A stretch of DNA of 64,000 nt from Phytophthora colocasiae (lineage: Eukaryota > Oomycota > Peronosporomycetes > Peronosporales > Peronosporaceae): positions 62,001 through 126,000 of the forward strand of contig JAGKQI010000047.1 of assembly GCA_018806915.1 (NCBI GenBank). The letters run 5' to 3'. This document shows, in pieces, positions 11,648 to 24,441 of this stretch (positions are counted from its first letter, which is position 1; each line of letters opens with the position of its first letter). The translations under genes were made by a program, and so were the position numbers. The notes beneath the pieces are model-generated. The model had not been told where the DNA came from. It saw only the letters and a program-made list of their open reading frames with translations, and made no database searches.

Positions 11648-13841
11648 CCACTGATGTCGCGAACGAAAGGCGCAACGGGCGCCTCATGAGGAGCGAATCA
11701 CCATGGACAACACTGTTTCCGTTGCACGACCCATTAGCATCGGTTCCCCAGCTTTATGTTATAGAGCACCTTGTTGAAGACGCTATCGCCAGCGATACCG
11801 AGGTCTGTCATCGGCTTGAACTGCAGCGATTTGAAGCTGAGATCCCGCAAGTACCCTGTCGAGGGGAGAACGAGTCCTGCCGTGACAGCGCTGACTTGTT
11901 TATGCGGTGATAGCAACGACATGGTTCCTGTAGATTGCCAGAAGAGTGCTGGTTGAGTTTTACGCCCCTTCAGAGGAAGATTTAACGTCCTTTAAGATCG
12001 AACGATCGCTCGTAAATCAAGGGCCGTCAGAACACAATTACAGCCAATCCAATCGTGAGAGTTATGGAGATCACACGCCGGTCAGCGTGTTGCGTGGAGA
12101 TCGTATGAAACGCTCTGCAGAAAAAGAGAGGCTGCCTCAAGAGAATACGGTTTCATCTCACTTTTGATCCGTTTTCGAGGGGAGTCAATATTTCTGGGAA
12201 AACTTTCTTGCGAATTCGGTGTGAGAACATAATACCGGTATTACCGACTCTACGGATAAAGTCTCATCGGAGGCGCGCAGTACTCACTGGTCGCTGGGCT
12301 CCGTCTTTGCGCGTGCATTCGCCGATAGTAGTGCCGTTAGCGAAACCATGCGTTCCCTTCGTGCTGCATTGGGATACGTTGCTGCGGTTTTTCGACGTCT
12401 CTGGTTCTGACAGTCTCATCCCAGCACGGTAGTAGAGCCGCGCGGTTGGAACGCCATGAGCCATACGATATACTGTGGGGGACGTGTTCGCCGCTTTGTG
12501 TCTGTGTTCAGCACTATGCATGCAAGTGGAAAACCGGGTACAACTACTGCTACGCAGTGGATTGATGATGTACGGGGGTGGTGAAGGCAGACAACGAGTT
12601 CCCAAGTGGGCCCGTGCCGTGAAGATCAATAGATCGTGTATCTTCCACAGAACCTTGAGACCAACATATTGGCACGCAGGCGTTGCTTTCTTTCGGGTTG
12701 GAGCAACCGTTCGCATTCAAGAGCAGCCAAAATATTCGCTATTGGTGCTGTGTGGTAAGGCTCGTGATTGAGGATATGATAACCACATCGCTGAACATGG
12801 GCTTCGACTTTCGATGGCAAGTACCTGGAGTGCGTGATCAAGGACCGCGTACAGCAACTGACCTTAGGTAACCAATCGGACTCACCATGCCGTACACTTT
12901 CCTGATGTCACAAGCTCTAAATCGCTTCATCCAGCACCAGAAACTGCTGGATGACAGTGAGAAAAGGATCTTAGAAGTGGGAAGGACCCGTTCGATTCTG
13001 GTATCCAAAACGTATGGTGACTTTTCGCCCACTCCGAGACTCGAGAGAACTCGTGGCCATCGGGCCCAGTACAGCTTCTTCGTGTCAGCGGCGCTATCGT
13101 TAGCATCCTCACTGATCTCGCAAAAGAGGATCTAGTCAACAGACACACACAGTGGGCGTGTAGTGTGCGGTGGTATGTACTTGTCAATTCGAGCGAAGAA
13201 ATTCAGCCGACAACAGCTCCAGTGAGGCGATAAGTGGTAGAAATACCCGCGTAGCTTGCACTATTACGTACTCCAAATGCGTTGCACCGTGCTGTTGGTC
13301 AGCAGAAGACGTCGCGTCATTCTCACGCTATGATGCATTTGACCATTTCCAGCAGTGAATACATAGTTCCGCCACGAAATCCAATTTGATGCCTTTCGTT
13401 TGCTGGATGGAGAACAACAGGCCCGATTTATCTTCTGGCTCGGTGTTTGATTTCCCTGGTGTTAGGGCAAACTGGCTAAGAGCATCGCAATTCGCTTCTA
13501 TCCTTGATGCCACGATGTGTGCCCTATCTAGAGCTTGTTGCATGTAGTAGTAGTAGTTGTTGTTGGCAATGTAAATAAATGCAACAAGTTTACTGTCTTG
13601 TGCATTAGAAGTTTTGTCGTTTGGCAGATAACCCTTGCCTGGGATGGCTAGAGCAGACCTGGAGCTTGGCAGGGGTGTCCAGCTCGGTGGATGAAGTAAC
13701 CAACTGTTCGTAGAAGCAGTGTATTCACGCCACTGGATACACGCGGTATTTTGGGTATCTTGTGTTTGAAGTGTCCATTCTTCAATCTTACTCATCAATG
13801 CTTAGGTGCTTGAATTTCATTTGTGTTTTAGAGCGAACACC
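11648..13841. other. No recognisable gene
   Basis: Only short overlapping ORFs on both strands occur here, none with a motif I recognise. The sequence is of mixed composition and is probably decayed transposon DNA between the hAT and PiggyBac-like relics. A short CTA/GTT microsatellite (about 13544-13562) lies in it. Confidence 0.5.
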
Positions 13842-14520
13842 ATGAGTGAAGATGAAGACCACGGAGATCCTGCCGAACCAATTGTGATGGAAGCCGGCGA
13901 CGCTGACCTTGAAGACAACGACGACGAGTTGGAACAGGGTACTGGTGTGATCGTGGCAGAGAACGACTATATTAGCCGCTTGAAGCGAGATAGTGGCCTG
14001 ATACTTCTACAAGAAGGTCGAATTCGAGAAGCGTATGCACGCAGTGGCGAGGCGGCTCTGTTTGTTCTATTTCTCACTGGAACATTCAAGGATTCCCTTC
14101 GTGAATGAACACTTAAAGACTGATGACATATCCGATAGCATTTACATGATACTGTCCCGGTACGATCGTTGTCAAGCGCCGACGCCAGAGCTGCTGCCTG
14201 TTGCCACGGCCTATATCCCATCAGGCGTTGGACGGGAAATGAGATGATGCATCGCAGTACATTCATGCTCGTACAATCTGGCAATGGATGGTGTCGACAG
14301 GGTCGACCAACTACGGAGCAAAAACCCCATCCGTCGTAAAGAAAGTCAGCTCTCGATGTCAATCTTCACGTGGGCTTTGGATTTGTGCGTGATAAACGCT
14401 TACGCACTCTACCAAGTAGTCAAACCAGCAAACGTTCGCAGTGTGAGCCTTTGCGAGTTCAAACGTAGGATTGCGGAGGAGCTGACAGAAGAGGAGCTGA
14501 AGAAACGAAAAGCTCCGTAA
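13842..14520 (+). pseudogene. PiggyBac-like transposase relic
   Basis: An acidic N-terminus (ATG 13842, many Asp/Glu) is followed near 14060 by L-F-V-L-F-L-T-G-T-F, then a TGA at 14106-14108 and a shift of frame. The last part (14284-14520) begins M-D-G-V-D-R-V-D-Q-L-R-S and continues R-R-K-E, then W-A-L-D-L-C-V-I-N-A-Y. This matches the C-terminal end of the PiggyBac-type catalytic domain (third acidic residue region). The middle of the catalytic domain is missing, so this is an internally deleted, inactive copy. A similar N-terminus occurs on the minus strand at 33865-33560. Confidence 0.6.
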
Positions 14521-15019
14521 AACGCAAATCGTCTTCGGTAGTGAGAACTATTGGCTCAGACGCCAACCACCATATTTTGACTCCGAACTCCACCTCTAAA
14601 ACCCACGACCAGTTGTTGTGCATGCTGTGCAGCATACGCGGCAAACGTTTGCGGTCACGATGGGGGTTCACTGGGTGCAACCGCGGTTTTAACGTCGAGT
14701 GTTTCGCCGCACTTTTTCCACTTTAGAGACGTGTTTGCCGCTGCCACCACAAGCGTTCGCCATGCACTTGATATCGTTGCGGCATCAGCTTCTGGTGAGT
14801 CACCCTACAAGATTCGGCGCCGTCAAAATGAGACGATTACTCCAATTTCTGGCCATACGTTACCAGACGAAAAGCCGTCTCAAAAATAAATAAAAGTTGT
14901 TTTTGCAGTCCAATTCCTCCACTGTGTGCATTCTCTACATGAGTCGTTGGCCCTTGAAATCTTCAGCGCGTTTTACTCGTCTGAGATCTCAAACCCTGCT
15001 TCTTCCAGCTCTCTTCCGG

Positions 15020-15385
15020 TTACGATGGAACTAGCTTGGGCGAAACGTTTTCGTTTACCGCCGACACGATGAAGAGCTGTGTCAACGAGCAGCCAATCTC
15101 CCTTTCAATTGTCTCAGCTTGTAAGCTGCTCAGTAAACCCTTTTGCGCGAGAGCACCGATGACATAGTTAGGTCGATTTGGCGTCACTACGCTTCGCTTT
15201 GACCGTATCAAATACCAGGGGCGATCTCTACATGAAGCCAATTTTGCACTTCTTGCTAAATCAAGATGCTTCGTCCGTACGAGTTTTCCAAACTTTGTAC
15301 ACTTCTGAGCCAAGACACTGAGTTCTCCACCAAAGCGCATGGAGTCACTCCATTCCCCAGCAATACCGTGACTGAAAAGCACCAT
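15020..15385 (-). CDS. Hypothetical 121-aa protein or gene fragment
   Basis: ATG at 15385 and a stop at 15020 enclose 121 codons with no low-complexity bias and an ordinary amino-acid mix including W, C and H. No signal peptide or membrane segment is seen. I do not recognise the family. Given the surrounding transposon relics it may be an orphan exon or a fragment of a mobile element. Confidence 0.25.
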   Translation of the reverse strand: MVLFSHGIAGEWSDSMRFGGELSVLAQKCTKFGKLVRTKHLDLARSAKLASCRDRPWYLIRSKRSVVTPNRPNYVIGALAQKGLLSSLQAETIEREIGCSLTQLFIVSAVNENVSPKLVPS

Positions 15386-16285
15386 TTTCCACGTGAATCC
15401 TAAAAAATGAGGAGAGCATGGTGTCCGTCCGTCACACGGATCACCATATCGATTTTAGCCAATTATATGTTTTAAATATTTTTAACCAATTAGTTGCTGC
15501 CGAGCGCAGCGAAGGCGGCTACAAAGCACTTTTCAGCTAATTTTGCTTTTTATTTACTTTTTATTTTATTTGTTTTTACTTTTATACTTTTTGTGAAGCG
15601 AAGGTTCCTCGGCCAACCGGCGCGCGCCGAAGGTGTGGCGCCGATGGTGAGTAGTGGGGCGAACTGGAACAGTGAGCCCCACGGGTTTCAACCAAACACA
15701 TACAAACCGCCCGCAAAAGCGGGCGGCACTCGGCTAGTAAGATATCAGTTCCAATTCAGTCTGCAAAATACGCCCAAGTGATGCCTTCCATGAAGTGATA
15801 GAAACAATACTTTGGACATAGATACATGTAACACTTAGTTCGGACGAGGTGGAGACAGGCAACGGGTAGAACCATCAGTGGGGGAATGCGCCAAATAATA
15901 ATGAGTGACCACAGCACCACAGCGCCGCCACGTAGTTCTTAGAAGAAAACCATGCCACCACAATATTCAGTTGTCCTTCGAAAACGAAAACCATCGCTGT
16001 TGATGTTTAGTTTTGGGAAGAAATTTAGCGTCTAAACATTGACGGCTTCCATGACCCAGTTGGTAGCCATAGACTGCTTCACTGTCGACGTATCCTGCTC
16101 GACCCTGCTGCTACATGACATGATCCAGCATCTCAAAACGGAATCTACGACGTCACCCACTCTGCTGGGTGTCTTCTACGATGAAAAAATCGGTTCATCG
16201 TTATCGTACGGGTGTAGAGAGAAAGTAGACATAATGGTATCTGCTCCGAGAAGCTTGTAGTGGTAACGAAACAATTGAGCACTGA

Positions 16286-16300
16286 GGGGGGGGGGGGGGG
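16286..16300. repeat. Poly-G run (15 G)
   Basis: Uninterrupted run of 15 G. Confidence 0.95.
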
Positions 16301-16878
16301 TAGCGCAAGACACACCTCGCCACAGCTTCTTTTATCGTATGTCTGAGGGGGAGGAGCAGGTGCTCAGCACCGTATTTGCCTTTGAGTTGGCGAATGCCGA
16401 TAATAGGGAGAGGCTTATAGAGTTGCTGTGGTCGAGAAACCGTCGTGATAACTCGAGTGCATATCAAAGACAATTTTAGCTTCCCGCTTAAAAACGTCAC
16501 CTCTTGAAGCGATAAAATGTAGCAGAGCCAGACTGATTTTTTTATAGAGCTCTTGATCGAAACATTTTATATTTTATTGAATATAAGATAAATGGCCCAG
16601 AATAACAATAGTCCACTGACAATATGTTGTACATACCATCACATAATTTAGTGGTAGTCAAAGGGTTGAGTTTGTAAAGCCGTGCCGTGGTGAGCACGTT
16701 TTCCTACCGCGCCGCGACGATACCGGTAGTACTCGAAAGTTTCTTCGGCGTACTCGTCACGACACGGGGTGAAGAAGAATGCCGTGACTTGGCGGTTCGA
16801 GAAGGTAGGGTGATCAACACGATGCGAAGTAGATATGGTAGGAACTTGATGTACATAGGGATTATTGATGATTAGCGC

Positions 16879-16896
16879 GGGGGGGGGGGGGGGGGG
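16879..16896. repeat. Poly-G run (18 G)
   Basis: Uninterrupted run of 18 G, followed by CGGAGGGGTGGGAGGG, which keeps the stretch guanine-rich and could form a G-quadruplex. Confidence 0.95.
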
Positions 16897-17525
16897 CGGA
16901 GGGGTGGGAGGGATATGCATTCGAGCGGAGCGAGGAACATTTTGTGTTGAATGCATATTATTCTTTAAAATATACTCCGTTGGGTTTCTGTTTATAATCC
17001 CTCAATCATATAACCCCCCCTCGTTAAAACTGATCGGATTCGAGGGGGCATTAATAAATAGAAGTCTGGGTACTATTCGGAAAAATCCGTTAGGTACTTG
17101 GTAACTTGGCGTTCAATGCAGGGATTATTGTCGGTAAAATTAAAGAAACCAAAGGTTACAAGGTGATCATAATAAACAGCAACACGGTTATTACGATGGG
17201 ACACGTCGGTAACGTTGAAGCACTATCGTGCAAGGTGAACGAGTAGCTGAAGAGTGTGCTGGAGCGAGAAGCTGACGATGGTCTGGAGGCACTAGCAAAC
17301 AATCGACAAGAGGAGCAAAAAGCGTGAGAAACTTTCGTCAAGAAAGCGAGCGAAAGTCACTCGACAAAGTAAAAGATCACCGGACCTTGCAACAAACCAA
17401 AGTTGGCGCCTGGAGGAGACTTGAAGAAGTCAGGGAGGTACCGAAAAAAAAACCCAAAGGCAACGTGAAGCAGGTGAAACTCTCTGGACAACTCAACTAA
17501 CTGGTCATAAAACTCAGGCGATCGG

Positions 17526-17777
17526 GTGGTTAATTCAGCTTTGAAACAACTAATGGCAGCTATCGAGGTGGGGGAGAAGCGGTTCAGACTTTTGCCCGAC
17601 CCGAAATTTTGTCGAACAACAATGCAGATGCCAAACGCTCACTTCTGGAAATTGGCATTTAAGGAATTCAACGTATTGGAAGCGAATGAGACTTGGGAAC
17701 CGATGGTTACTCCTGACAATTCGAATGTACTTTACTTCAAGAGTATGTACAAGAAGAAAATTGATGGAGATGGAAAC
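17526..17777 (+). pseudogene. Ty1/Copia pol relic, part left of Gypsy-2
   Basis: The translation contains W-K-L-A-F-K-E-F, then L-E-A-N-E-T-W-E-P-M-V-T-P and K-K-K-I-D-G-D-G-N. This is the start of the Copia reverse-transcriptase domain (consensus W..A...E...L..N.TW). It ends exactly at the Gypsy-2 target site (GAAAC, 17773-17777). The rest of the domain continues, badly decayed, from 26057. Confidence 0.75.
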
Positions 17778-18237
17778 TGTAACGGGGTTACACGTACAAG
17801 TGGTTGTACCACTTGTAACTCTAACAGTTAGGATAACTGTTAGAGGTTGGAAATGGGCCTCAGACCTTGGTGTGCTGTACACACCAAAGGATACATGGGC
17901 GAACCACATTATTGGATGGTTCGTGTGCATTTGTGCATATTATTGGTAGAAAGTAACGGATTTCTACCAATCACTGAGCAGAGTTTCTGCCAACCACACG
18001 TTGGCAGACCCTTTAGAAATAGATAACAAACAGTTTTAGGAGGTCCATAATTGGCTTATGCCAAATTCAATAACAGTTCTCATTTTACGGTATTTTGCAG
18101 TTTAATTTAGTTATATTTGATTTAATTATACTTATTTAAATAAGTATACTTAAATTAAGTCTAATCTACTTGCACGCTTCCTCATACACGTAAGCGCACG
18201 TGTACGCCACCTAATAGGTCTAGGTAGACCCATTACA
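17778..18237 (+). repeat. Gypsy-2 5' LTR
   Basis: 460 bp, TGTAACGG to CATTACA. It contains the 22-nt perfect palindrome at 18127-18148 and many shorter hairpins. Confidence 0.95.
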
Positions 18238-18239
18238 CC

Positions 18240-18252
18240 TGGTAGCACTTTG
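18240..18252 (+). other. Putative primer-binding site of Gypsy-2
   Basis: TGGTAGCACTTTG begins two bases after the 5' LTR. TGGTAGC fits the 3' end of an initiator-methionine-type tRNA (CUACCA), by analogy with yeast; the oomycete tRNA is not in the window. Confidence 0.5.
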
Positions 18253-18286
18253 TAGTCCGTCCCACGACCGACTGCAGTTCGTTCGT

Positions 18287-19402
18287 ATGGAGTCATACGA
18301 ACGCGGGGTCGAGAACTCCCCAATGGATGAGGGATCCACTGGGACCCCACACATGTCCGTGACGCGCACGGACTGTGCCCACCTGTCGGACCCAGAGTGG
18401 GAGGCTCTCCAAAGACTCTCGCAAGTCATTGGAGAGGCAGCGTTAGCGACGATGCTTCGTACGCTATCGCCGACAGAGCAACACGGTGTTGCTCTGGGGT
18501 ACATTGTTAAGGAGCAACGAGATGTTGCTGCCTCGGTGGCTTCCCCGAAGCCACGCGTGGAGTCGTTGAAACTCCACGTGAGTACCTACACGGGGAAGGA
18601 GGACGAGACCCTCCTTCGTTGGCTTGTCGAACTTGACACAGCCGTTGCGGCTCGACGTATCGTCGATCCGATGTCGAAGGTCGCGTTCGCCATGTCATGT
18701 CTTGGCGGACGTGCGAGGAGTTGGGCCTATGGGCGCCGACTCTCGGATCCTACGTGCTTCAGCACGTACGAGGAGTTCAAGGAGGAACTCAAGCTTGCGT
18801 TTGAGCCTCCGAAGAACGAGTTCAGATCGAGAGCGGAGTTTCTCGATCTGCAGCAGGGCAAGGATGATGTTCACACCTTTGCCCAGCGTGCTCGATACTT
18901 GGTATCGAACATAGTGGCCAACCCGATCGACGAGGCGACCAAGGTCGTCACGTTCATGAAGGGACTAAGAGATGGTCCCGTCAAAACATATCACTTCCGA
19001 GAGTATCCGAATACTCTCGAAGAGGCGATCAGCCTTGCGATGCAAGAGGAGTTTAGCCGACGTCAAGCTAAACTCCATGCGAACGCGCCGAAGCCGGCGC
19101 GTCCTGTTGTGAAGACTGAAGGTCCGGAACCTATGGACCTCTCGAGTGCTACGACTGCTGGTCAACAGCAGCGTAGGAACAGCAAGGTTCGATGTTACAA
19201 GTGTAGTAACATCGGTCACTATGCACGCGAGTGCACAGCGGGCGGGCGTTCAAAAACGCCAGGACCAGTAGGCGCGGGGCGTCCTACTGGTGATGCAGTC
19301 TCGCGTGTCGAGCTTGGACACGCGACGATGAGGACTGCTGCCCCAGCGAGAAAGTTTCTCGCTGTAAGCTGCAAGATGACAAGCCAAACCTTGTCATCCT
19401 GA
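18287..19402 (+). CDS. gag: Gypsy-2 Gag polyprotein
   Basis: 371 codons from ATG 18287, in which residues 1-70 are a variable leader, about 90-260 a retrotransposon-gag (capsid) region with W-A-Y-G-R-R-L, and about 305-320 a CCHC zinc knuckle (C-Y-K-C ... G-H-Y-A-R-E-C). Gag would assemble cytoplasmic particles that package element RNA. The ORF keeps reading after the knuckle but loses one C in a C-run near 19344 relative to Gypsy-1, so its last residues are out of frame and it cannot join protease directly. It is the best-preserved gag of the family here. The start is 49 bp after the LTR and lies in a 9-nt-arm hairpin (18281-18302). Confidence 0.85.
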   Translation: MESYERGVENSPMDEGSTGTPHMSVTRTDCAHLSDPEWEALQRLSQVIGEAALATMLRTLSPTEQHGVALGYIVKEQRDVAASVASPKPRVESLKLHVSTYTGKEDETLLRWLVELDTAVAARRIVDPMSKVAFAMSCLGGRARSWAYGRRLSDPTCFSTYEEFKEELKLAFEPPKNEFRSRAEFLDLQQGKDDVHTFAQRARYLVSNIVANPIDEATKVVTFMKGLRDGPVKTYHFREYPNTLEEAISLAMQEEFSRRQAKLHANAPKPARPVVKTEGPEPMDLSSATTAGQQQRRNSKVRCYKCSNIGHYARECTAGGRSKTPGPVGAGRPTGDAVSRVELGHATMRTAAPARKFLAVSCKMTSQTLSS

Positions 19403-22400
19403 ACGTGATGTCGAAGAGAGTTAACTCTCTTCGTGCCCTAGTGGACACGGGCGCGTCGAACAACTTTGTTCGACAGGGAAGTCTTCGAAGACTTGACTTC
19501 GAAGAGACCGACACGCCTCGCGGCGTGTTGGAGGTGCCACCGTGAGGACTGAGAAGCGCGTAGTCCGTGTGCGCTTCTCTTACAAACGAAGGACGTTTGT
19601 AGAAGATCTTATCGTCTTGGATCTAGACGATAAGTTCGACTTGGTATTAGGCATGCCGTGGCTTGCACGGCATGACCCGGTGATCAACTGGGAGAAGCGT
19701 ACACTCGTACGCTTCAACAACGCATGCGCGACAGAGAGCGATGGCCCTGTCAGTGCTGCACATGCACCAGGCGGTGCATGTGATTCCCCAGTTGAGGCAG
19801 CAGCGTCCGCCGCTGCCTCCGATCGCCGCCGGCGACCGCCAGCGACTCAGGGAGTCGTTGGGAGAAAATGTGTGTCGACTCAGAAATCTGAGCCGAAGGG
19901 TCGCGGTCACATGAGTGATGGTCAGGTGAATGTGAATCACCTGACGCATAAACATCTGAATGATGTTTGTCACATGAGTGATGGTCAGGTGAATCGCATT
20001 CACCTGAGAGAAGGTAAAATACCGGTATTACCGGTATCTTTGGAGGTACTTCAAGCCCCAAGGGTCGCGCCGACGACGTCGCGTCAACTCTGGGAGTTGA
20101 CGAAGCAAATAAAATTCGGGGAACCGAAAGGCGTGCGTCAGCTCTGGGAGCTGACGCCACTGGCGCGTCGCTGCTAGTTCTGGGAACTAGCGATCGTGCA
20201 TCAGCTCCGGGAGCTGATGATGCGTGTACAAGCGAACGTTCGCTGCTAGTTCCGGGAACTAGCGATCGTGCGTCAGCTCTGGGAGCTGACGATTGTACAA
20301 GCGAACACTCGCTAGCGCAGGAAGCTAGCGAGAGCACGTCGACTCCGGGAGTCGACGATGCGGTTGCTTCATCCGCTCCGGGAGCGGATGGAGGCGCAGC
20401 GGTTCAGGGAACCGACTGCGCGGCAGGAGGTGCTGGCGGTTGCAAACGCCCAGCACCCGAACAACCTGCGTGCTCACGTGCAGCAGCGCTGCACGCGATG
20501 AGCGGCACTCAAGCAGGGCTTGATAGTGCGAGTCAGCGGAAGGAATCCGCTGACGATTGCGATAACGTCCCGTCCAAGGTGCGATGCCTTGGACGTGGAG
20601 CACCTGGAGCCGGGCTCCACGGTAGACCTTCGCGGCGCAAGCTCAGGGAGCTGCGCGAGTCTCAGTCCGGGACTGAGACGGGTGTATCTGCAGTGCAGAC
20701 ACCGAGTGTCGAGACGTTGAACGTCTTGACACGTACTAGTACTGGGTTACAGTACCAGAGGATGCGGTTGGAGAATCCGCCGACGTGTGCGTCGGCGTTG
20801 ACCGCACTTCCAACGATGAGTTGGAAGCGCTTCGCGCGAGACTTGTACGATGGACGCATCGAACAAATTTGCATTCTCTCGGATATCGAGAGAGTGGAGC
20901 GCAAGGCCGAAGAGCTGAAGCAGCTCGTCGTCGATGGGATCACTGAGGGTGATGACTCCCTCAGTGCGAAGACTAAGAAGCAGCGCTTCGAAGAGCAGAG
21001 TTGGGACTCGTTGAGGTCGAGTCTACGAAGTTCTGCGGGAGTACAAGGATGTACTCCCGGACGAGATTCCTTCGGAGCTTCCGAAGGATAAGGGCGTACA
21101 GCACGAGATTGATCTCGTGCCGGGCACGAAGTACTGTGTTACACGGCAGTGGCCACTGCCGCGTGAACAAGTTCAAGCGATCGACGACTTCTTTGAAAGT
21201 CGTCGCCTTGCAGGTCAAGTGCGGGAATCAAAGTCCCCGCACAGTGCCCCAACGTTCTGTGTTAAGAAACCACAGGGCGGCTGGCGCATCGTTCATGCGT
21301 ATAACAAGCTGAACGATGCGACGATACCGGCGCAGACGCCGATACCGCGAAAAGATGTTATCATCGATTCGATGGCCTTGAGCACTATCTTCAGTGCTCT
21401 AGATCTGCGTAATGGATTCTACCAAATCCTCATGCGTGAGAGGGACATCCCTCTCACAGCGGTAAGCACTCCAAGCGGTATGCTTTGGGAGTGGCTCGTC
21501 ATGCCACAGGGGCTTAAGAACGCCCCTGCGACGTTCAATAGATGCGTGACACATCTATTGCGCTCGGTGCGCGACTTCGCACCGAGCTACTTCGACGACG
21601 TGTTCGTCCACAGCCGGGCTGTGAACGGAAGACTGGACATTGAGATGCACAAGGTGCATCTCCGGAGCTGCCAGAGCTTATGAGGAAACATAAGCTCTAT
21701 GCGAACCTGGAAGAAGTGTATCTTCGGGGCGAGCGAGATACCCGTGCTGGGGTGTCTCGTGGGAAAGACGGCGTGCGCCCTGACCCAGAGAAGGTCAGAG
21801 TGATCAATGAATGGCCCACGCCATTCAATGTGAAGGAACTGAGGCAGTTCCTTGGAGCTTTGCCACGTACTTGTGCAAGTACGTGGAGAACTATGCGGGC
21901 AAGATTCGCTCGTTGTCACAGCTTCTAAGAAAGAAGCTGAGTGGATTTGGACGACCGAGTGCGAGGAGGCATTCGGTGCAGTCAAGCAGGGCTTGACTGA
22001 AGCGCCGATCTTGCCTGGCGGACCAAGATCGTCCATTCCACGTAGTGTGCGATGCATCCGACTTTGCAATCGGATGTGCATTGATGCAACACGATCACGA
22101 AGGGCGTGATCGTGTAGTCTATTATCAATCGCGTCAGCTGAAGCCAGCTGAGCGTAATTATCCCGTACATGACAAGGAGCTCCTTGCCATGAAGTATGCA
22201 CTCGCAAAGTTCCGAGTGTATCTACTTGGGAGTAGACCGTTCGTGGTCTATACAGACCACGCATCATTGCGTACGGCGATTAAGTCGCCGCACATCTCGC
22301 AACATATGGCGAGATGGTTGTCCTTCTTCGGAGTACAACTTCCGGGTGGAGTACAAACCCGGAAGACTCAATGTAGTGGCCGACGCGTTATCGCGTCGAC

Positions 22401-24441
22401 CTGACTATGCGGAGACGGTCGACGCCAACGCTTTTGGCGTCGTGAGGATTAGTGTGCCGTCGTCAACGTTGATTGACGACGTGAAGAACGCGTATGCAAG
22501 GGATGTAGACGCGAAGGGGCTGCTGGAGTTCCTCGCAGCACCTTCCGACGTGGCACGTCGGAAGCTAACTCCCTCATCTTCGAGCTCGTGTACACCGCTA
22601 TCGTGTACACGAAGGCCTACTGTTGTACAGTGCAGTAGACGACAATGCGGATCGCATTGTCGTTTCGAATGATCATGACCTCCGGTTGAGGATCATGTTC
22701 GAGTATCACGATGCCCCCACGGCAGGGCATCCGGGTCGTGAGAAGACTTACACTCTTCTCACGCGTGACTTCTACTGGCACCACCAGTACAAGTGGGTGC
22801 GCAAGTACGTACGTGCTTGCGAGGTTTGTCAACGCGTGAAGCCTGCGCAGTTCTCGCAGGCTCCTCTTCAATCACTACCGACTCCGTCGGAGTGTTGGCA
22901 GTCCATGTCCATGGACTTTGTCTTCGGTCTTCCGCCTTGACAGCAAGCGGAGGACGGGCATCGTGTCTTTGTGGACCGATTCAGCAAGATGGTTCATCTT
23001 GCTGCCGTCCCGGCTACTGTTACAGCCGCGCAGACTGCGCGACTGTTTGTTGACATGGTGTTCAAACACCATGGCATGCCGCTCGACATTGTGTCGGACC
23101 GTGATCCACGCTTCACAGCGCGGTTCTGGCAAGAAGTGTTTACACTTCTTGGTTCACAATTGTCAATGTCGACTGCGGACCATCCGCGGACGGACAGGCA
23201 GACCGAACGTGTCAACTGCGTACTGGGTGACACGCTGAAGAGCTACGTTCACTCGTTCCCGCACTGGAGCGAGCGCTTGCCGATGGCAGAGTTTGCCATC
23301 AACAACTCGGTGCATGCCTCGACAGGGCATACACCGTTCTACGTGAACGCCATGAGGCATCCACGATTGCCGAGCATGCTCGGCGGGGTAGCTTCCTCCT
23401 TAAGTGGGGGAGGATCTACGGTTGCGTCCGAACAACCGCAGAATGCAACTGATAACAGCACACTATCAGCTGCGGTGACGCGTGCGACGTCTCGTTCTAA
23501 CAGGAACGAGCGCGCGATGTCTGTGCCGGGCACAGACATGAGAGATGATAGCGAGCAGGCAGGGCCTGCTGCTGACAAGGGCGACAAGCTGAAAGGATTC
23601 AGCTCGGGTGCGCTAGACTTTGTCCAGCGAAGACAAGCCGTCATACGGTTTGTCCAGGATGCTATCGCAGCTTCTGTCGATCGACAGAAGCTGAACGCTG
23701 ATAATGTTGGTAGGGGCAACATAAATGAATTCAAAGTGGGTTCATTAGTTTTGTTAGCTACACAAAACCTGCCTAAACATGCAGTAGTCTGACTTTTGAG
23801 CAAGCAAGCTTGCTCCAAGATGCATTGGGCCGTTCAAAGTACTTGAACGGCACGGCAACGCGTACCGGCTGGACATACCGTCCAGCATGAGGCTCCACCC
23901 GACCTTCTACGTCGGGCGGTTGAAGCCGTACGTGCAGCACGGACTACCTAGGGTTGGTAGTCCGACTGAAGAGTGCGAGAGGCCTGGAAGGCCTTCTCGA
24001 GACCGTCGATTTACGGTCGATCCACCGGCTCACTCTCGTCCCAAGACCGGACGAGAGGTTCGAGGCAGTCTGAGCCGCCTCGCAGACCTCAGCACGGAGG
24101 ACACGAACCTCCTGCTTCAGAGCAGCTATCTCAGCGCTCTGTGTCTGCTCCAGCGCAGCAACTCGATCGTGCAGGGCACGATCGTCATGGTCATAGCGTT
24201 GACCATGCGGAGGGAGTGTTCCCACCCCCTCCGCCGCCGGTGCGCGCCGCGCGTGGAGCGATACGCTGGATTGTTGAGCGGATCGTGGCTCATAAGAGAA
24301 CGAACTCTCAAGGGGTTCGTTTTCGTATTCGTTGGAAGGATTTCCTCCCATCGAAGATACATGGAGCCGCGGAACGTCCTGATTGAGGACCTTCCGGAAA
24401 AGGTGAGGGTGTACGAAGCCCACCATAACTTGCAGGATTAA
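19400..24441 (+). pseudogene. pol: Gypsy-2 pol, frame-broken
   Basis: Domain order matches Gypsy-1. Protease D-T-G-A is near 19445, with its C-terminal part from 19542. A low-complexity, hairpin-rich spacer spans about 19750-20640. Reverse transcriptase (about 21001-21683) has Y-F-D-D near 21590. RNase H lies in 22045-22672, the integrase zinc finger near 22725-22830, and the integrase core from 22971 (R-F-S-K-M-V-H, D-R-D-P-R-F). The frame breaks again near 23785, and chromodomain-like sequence ends at 24441. Many small indels interrupt it. Two breaks, the TGA at the protease junction (19542-19546) and the stop at about 22938, are at the same positions as in Gypsy-1. Confidence 0.9.

Larger units (their letters stand above)
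14521..17525. other. Gene-poor spacer with two poly-G tracts
   Basis: No confident gene. A 121-codon ORF on the minus strand (15385-15020) is the only one of note and is listed separately. There are G runs of 15 (16286-16300) and 18 (16879-16896). The rest is AT-rich with scattered short ORFs. Confidence 0.5.

Noticed and set aside
13328..13798. 156-codon ORF on the minus strand
   Set aside because: Contains a microsatellite-encoded run of Asn/Tyr and no motif; probably chance.
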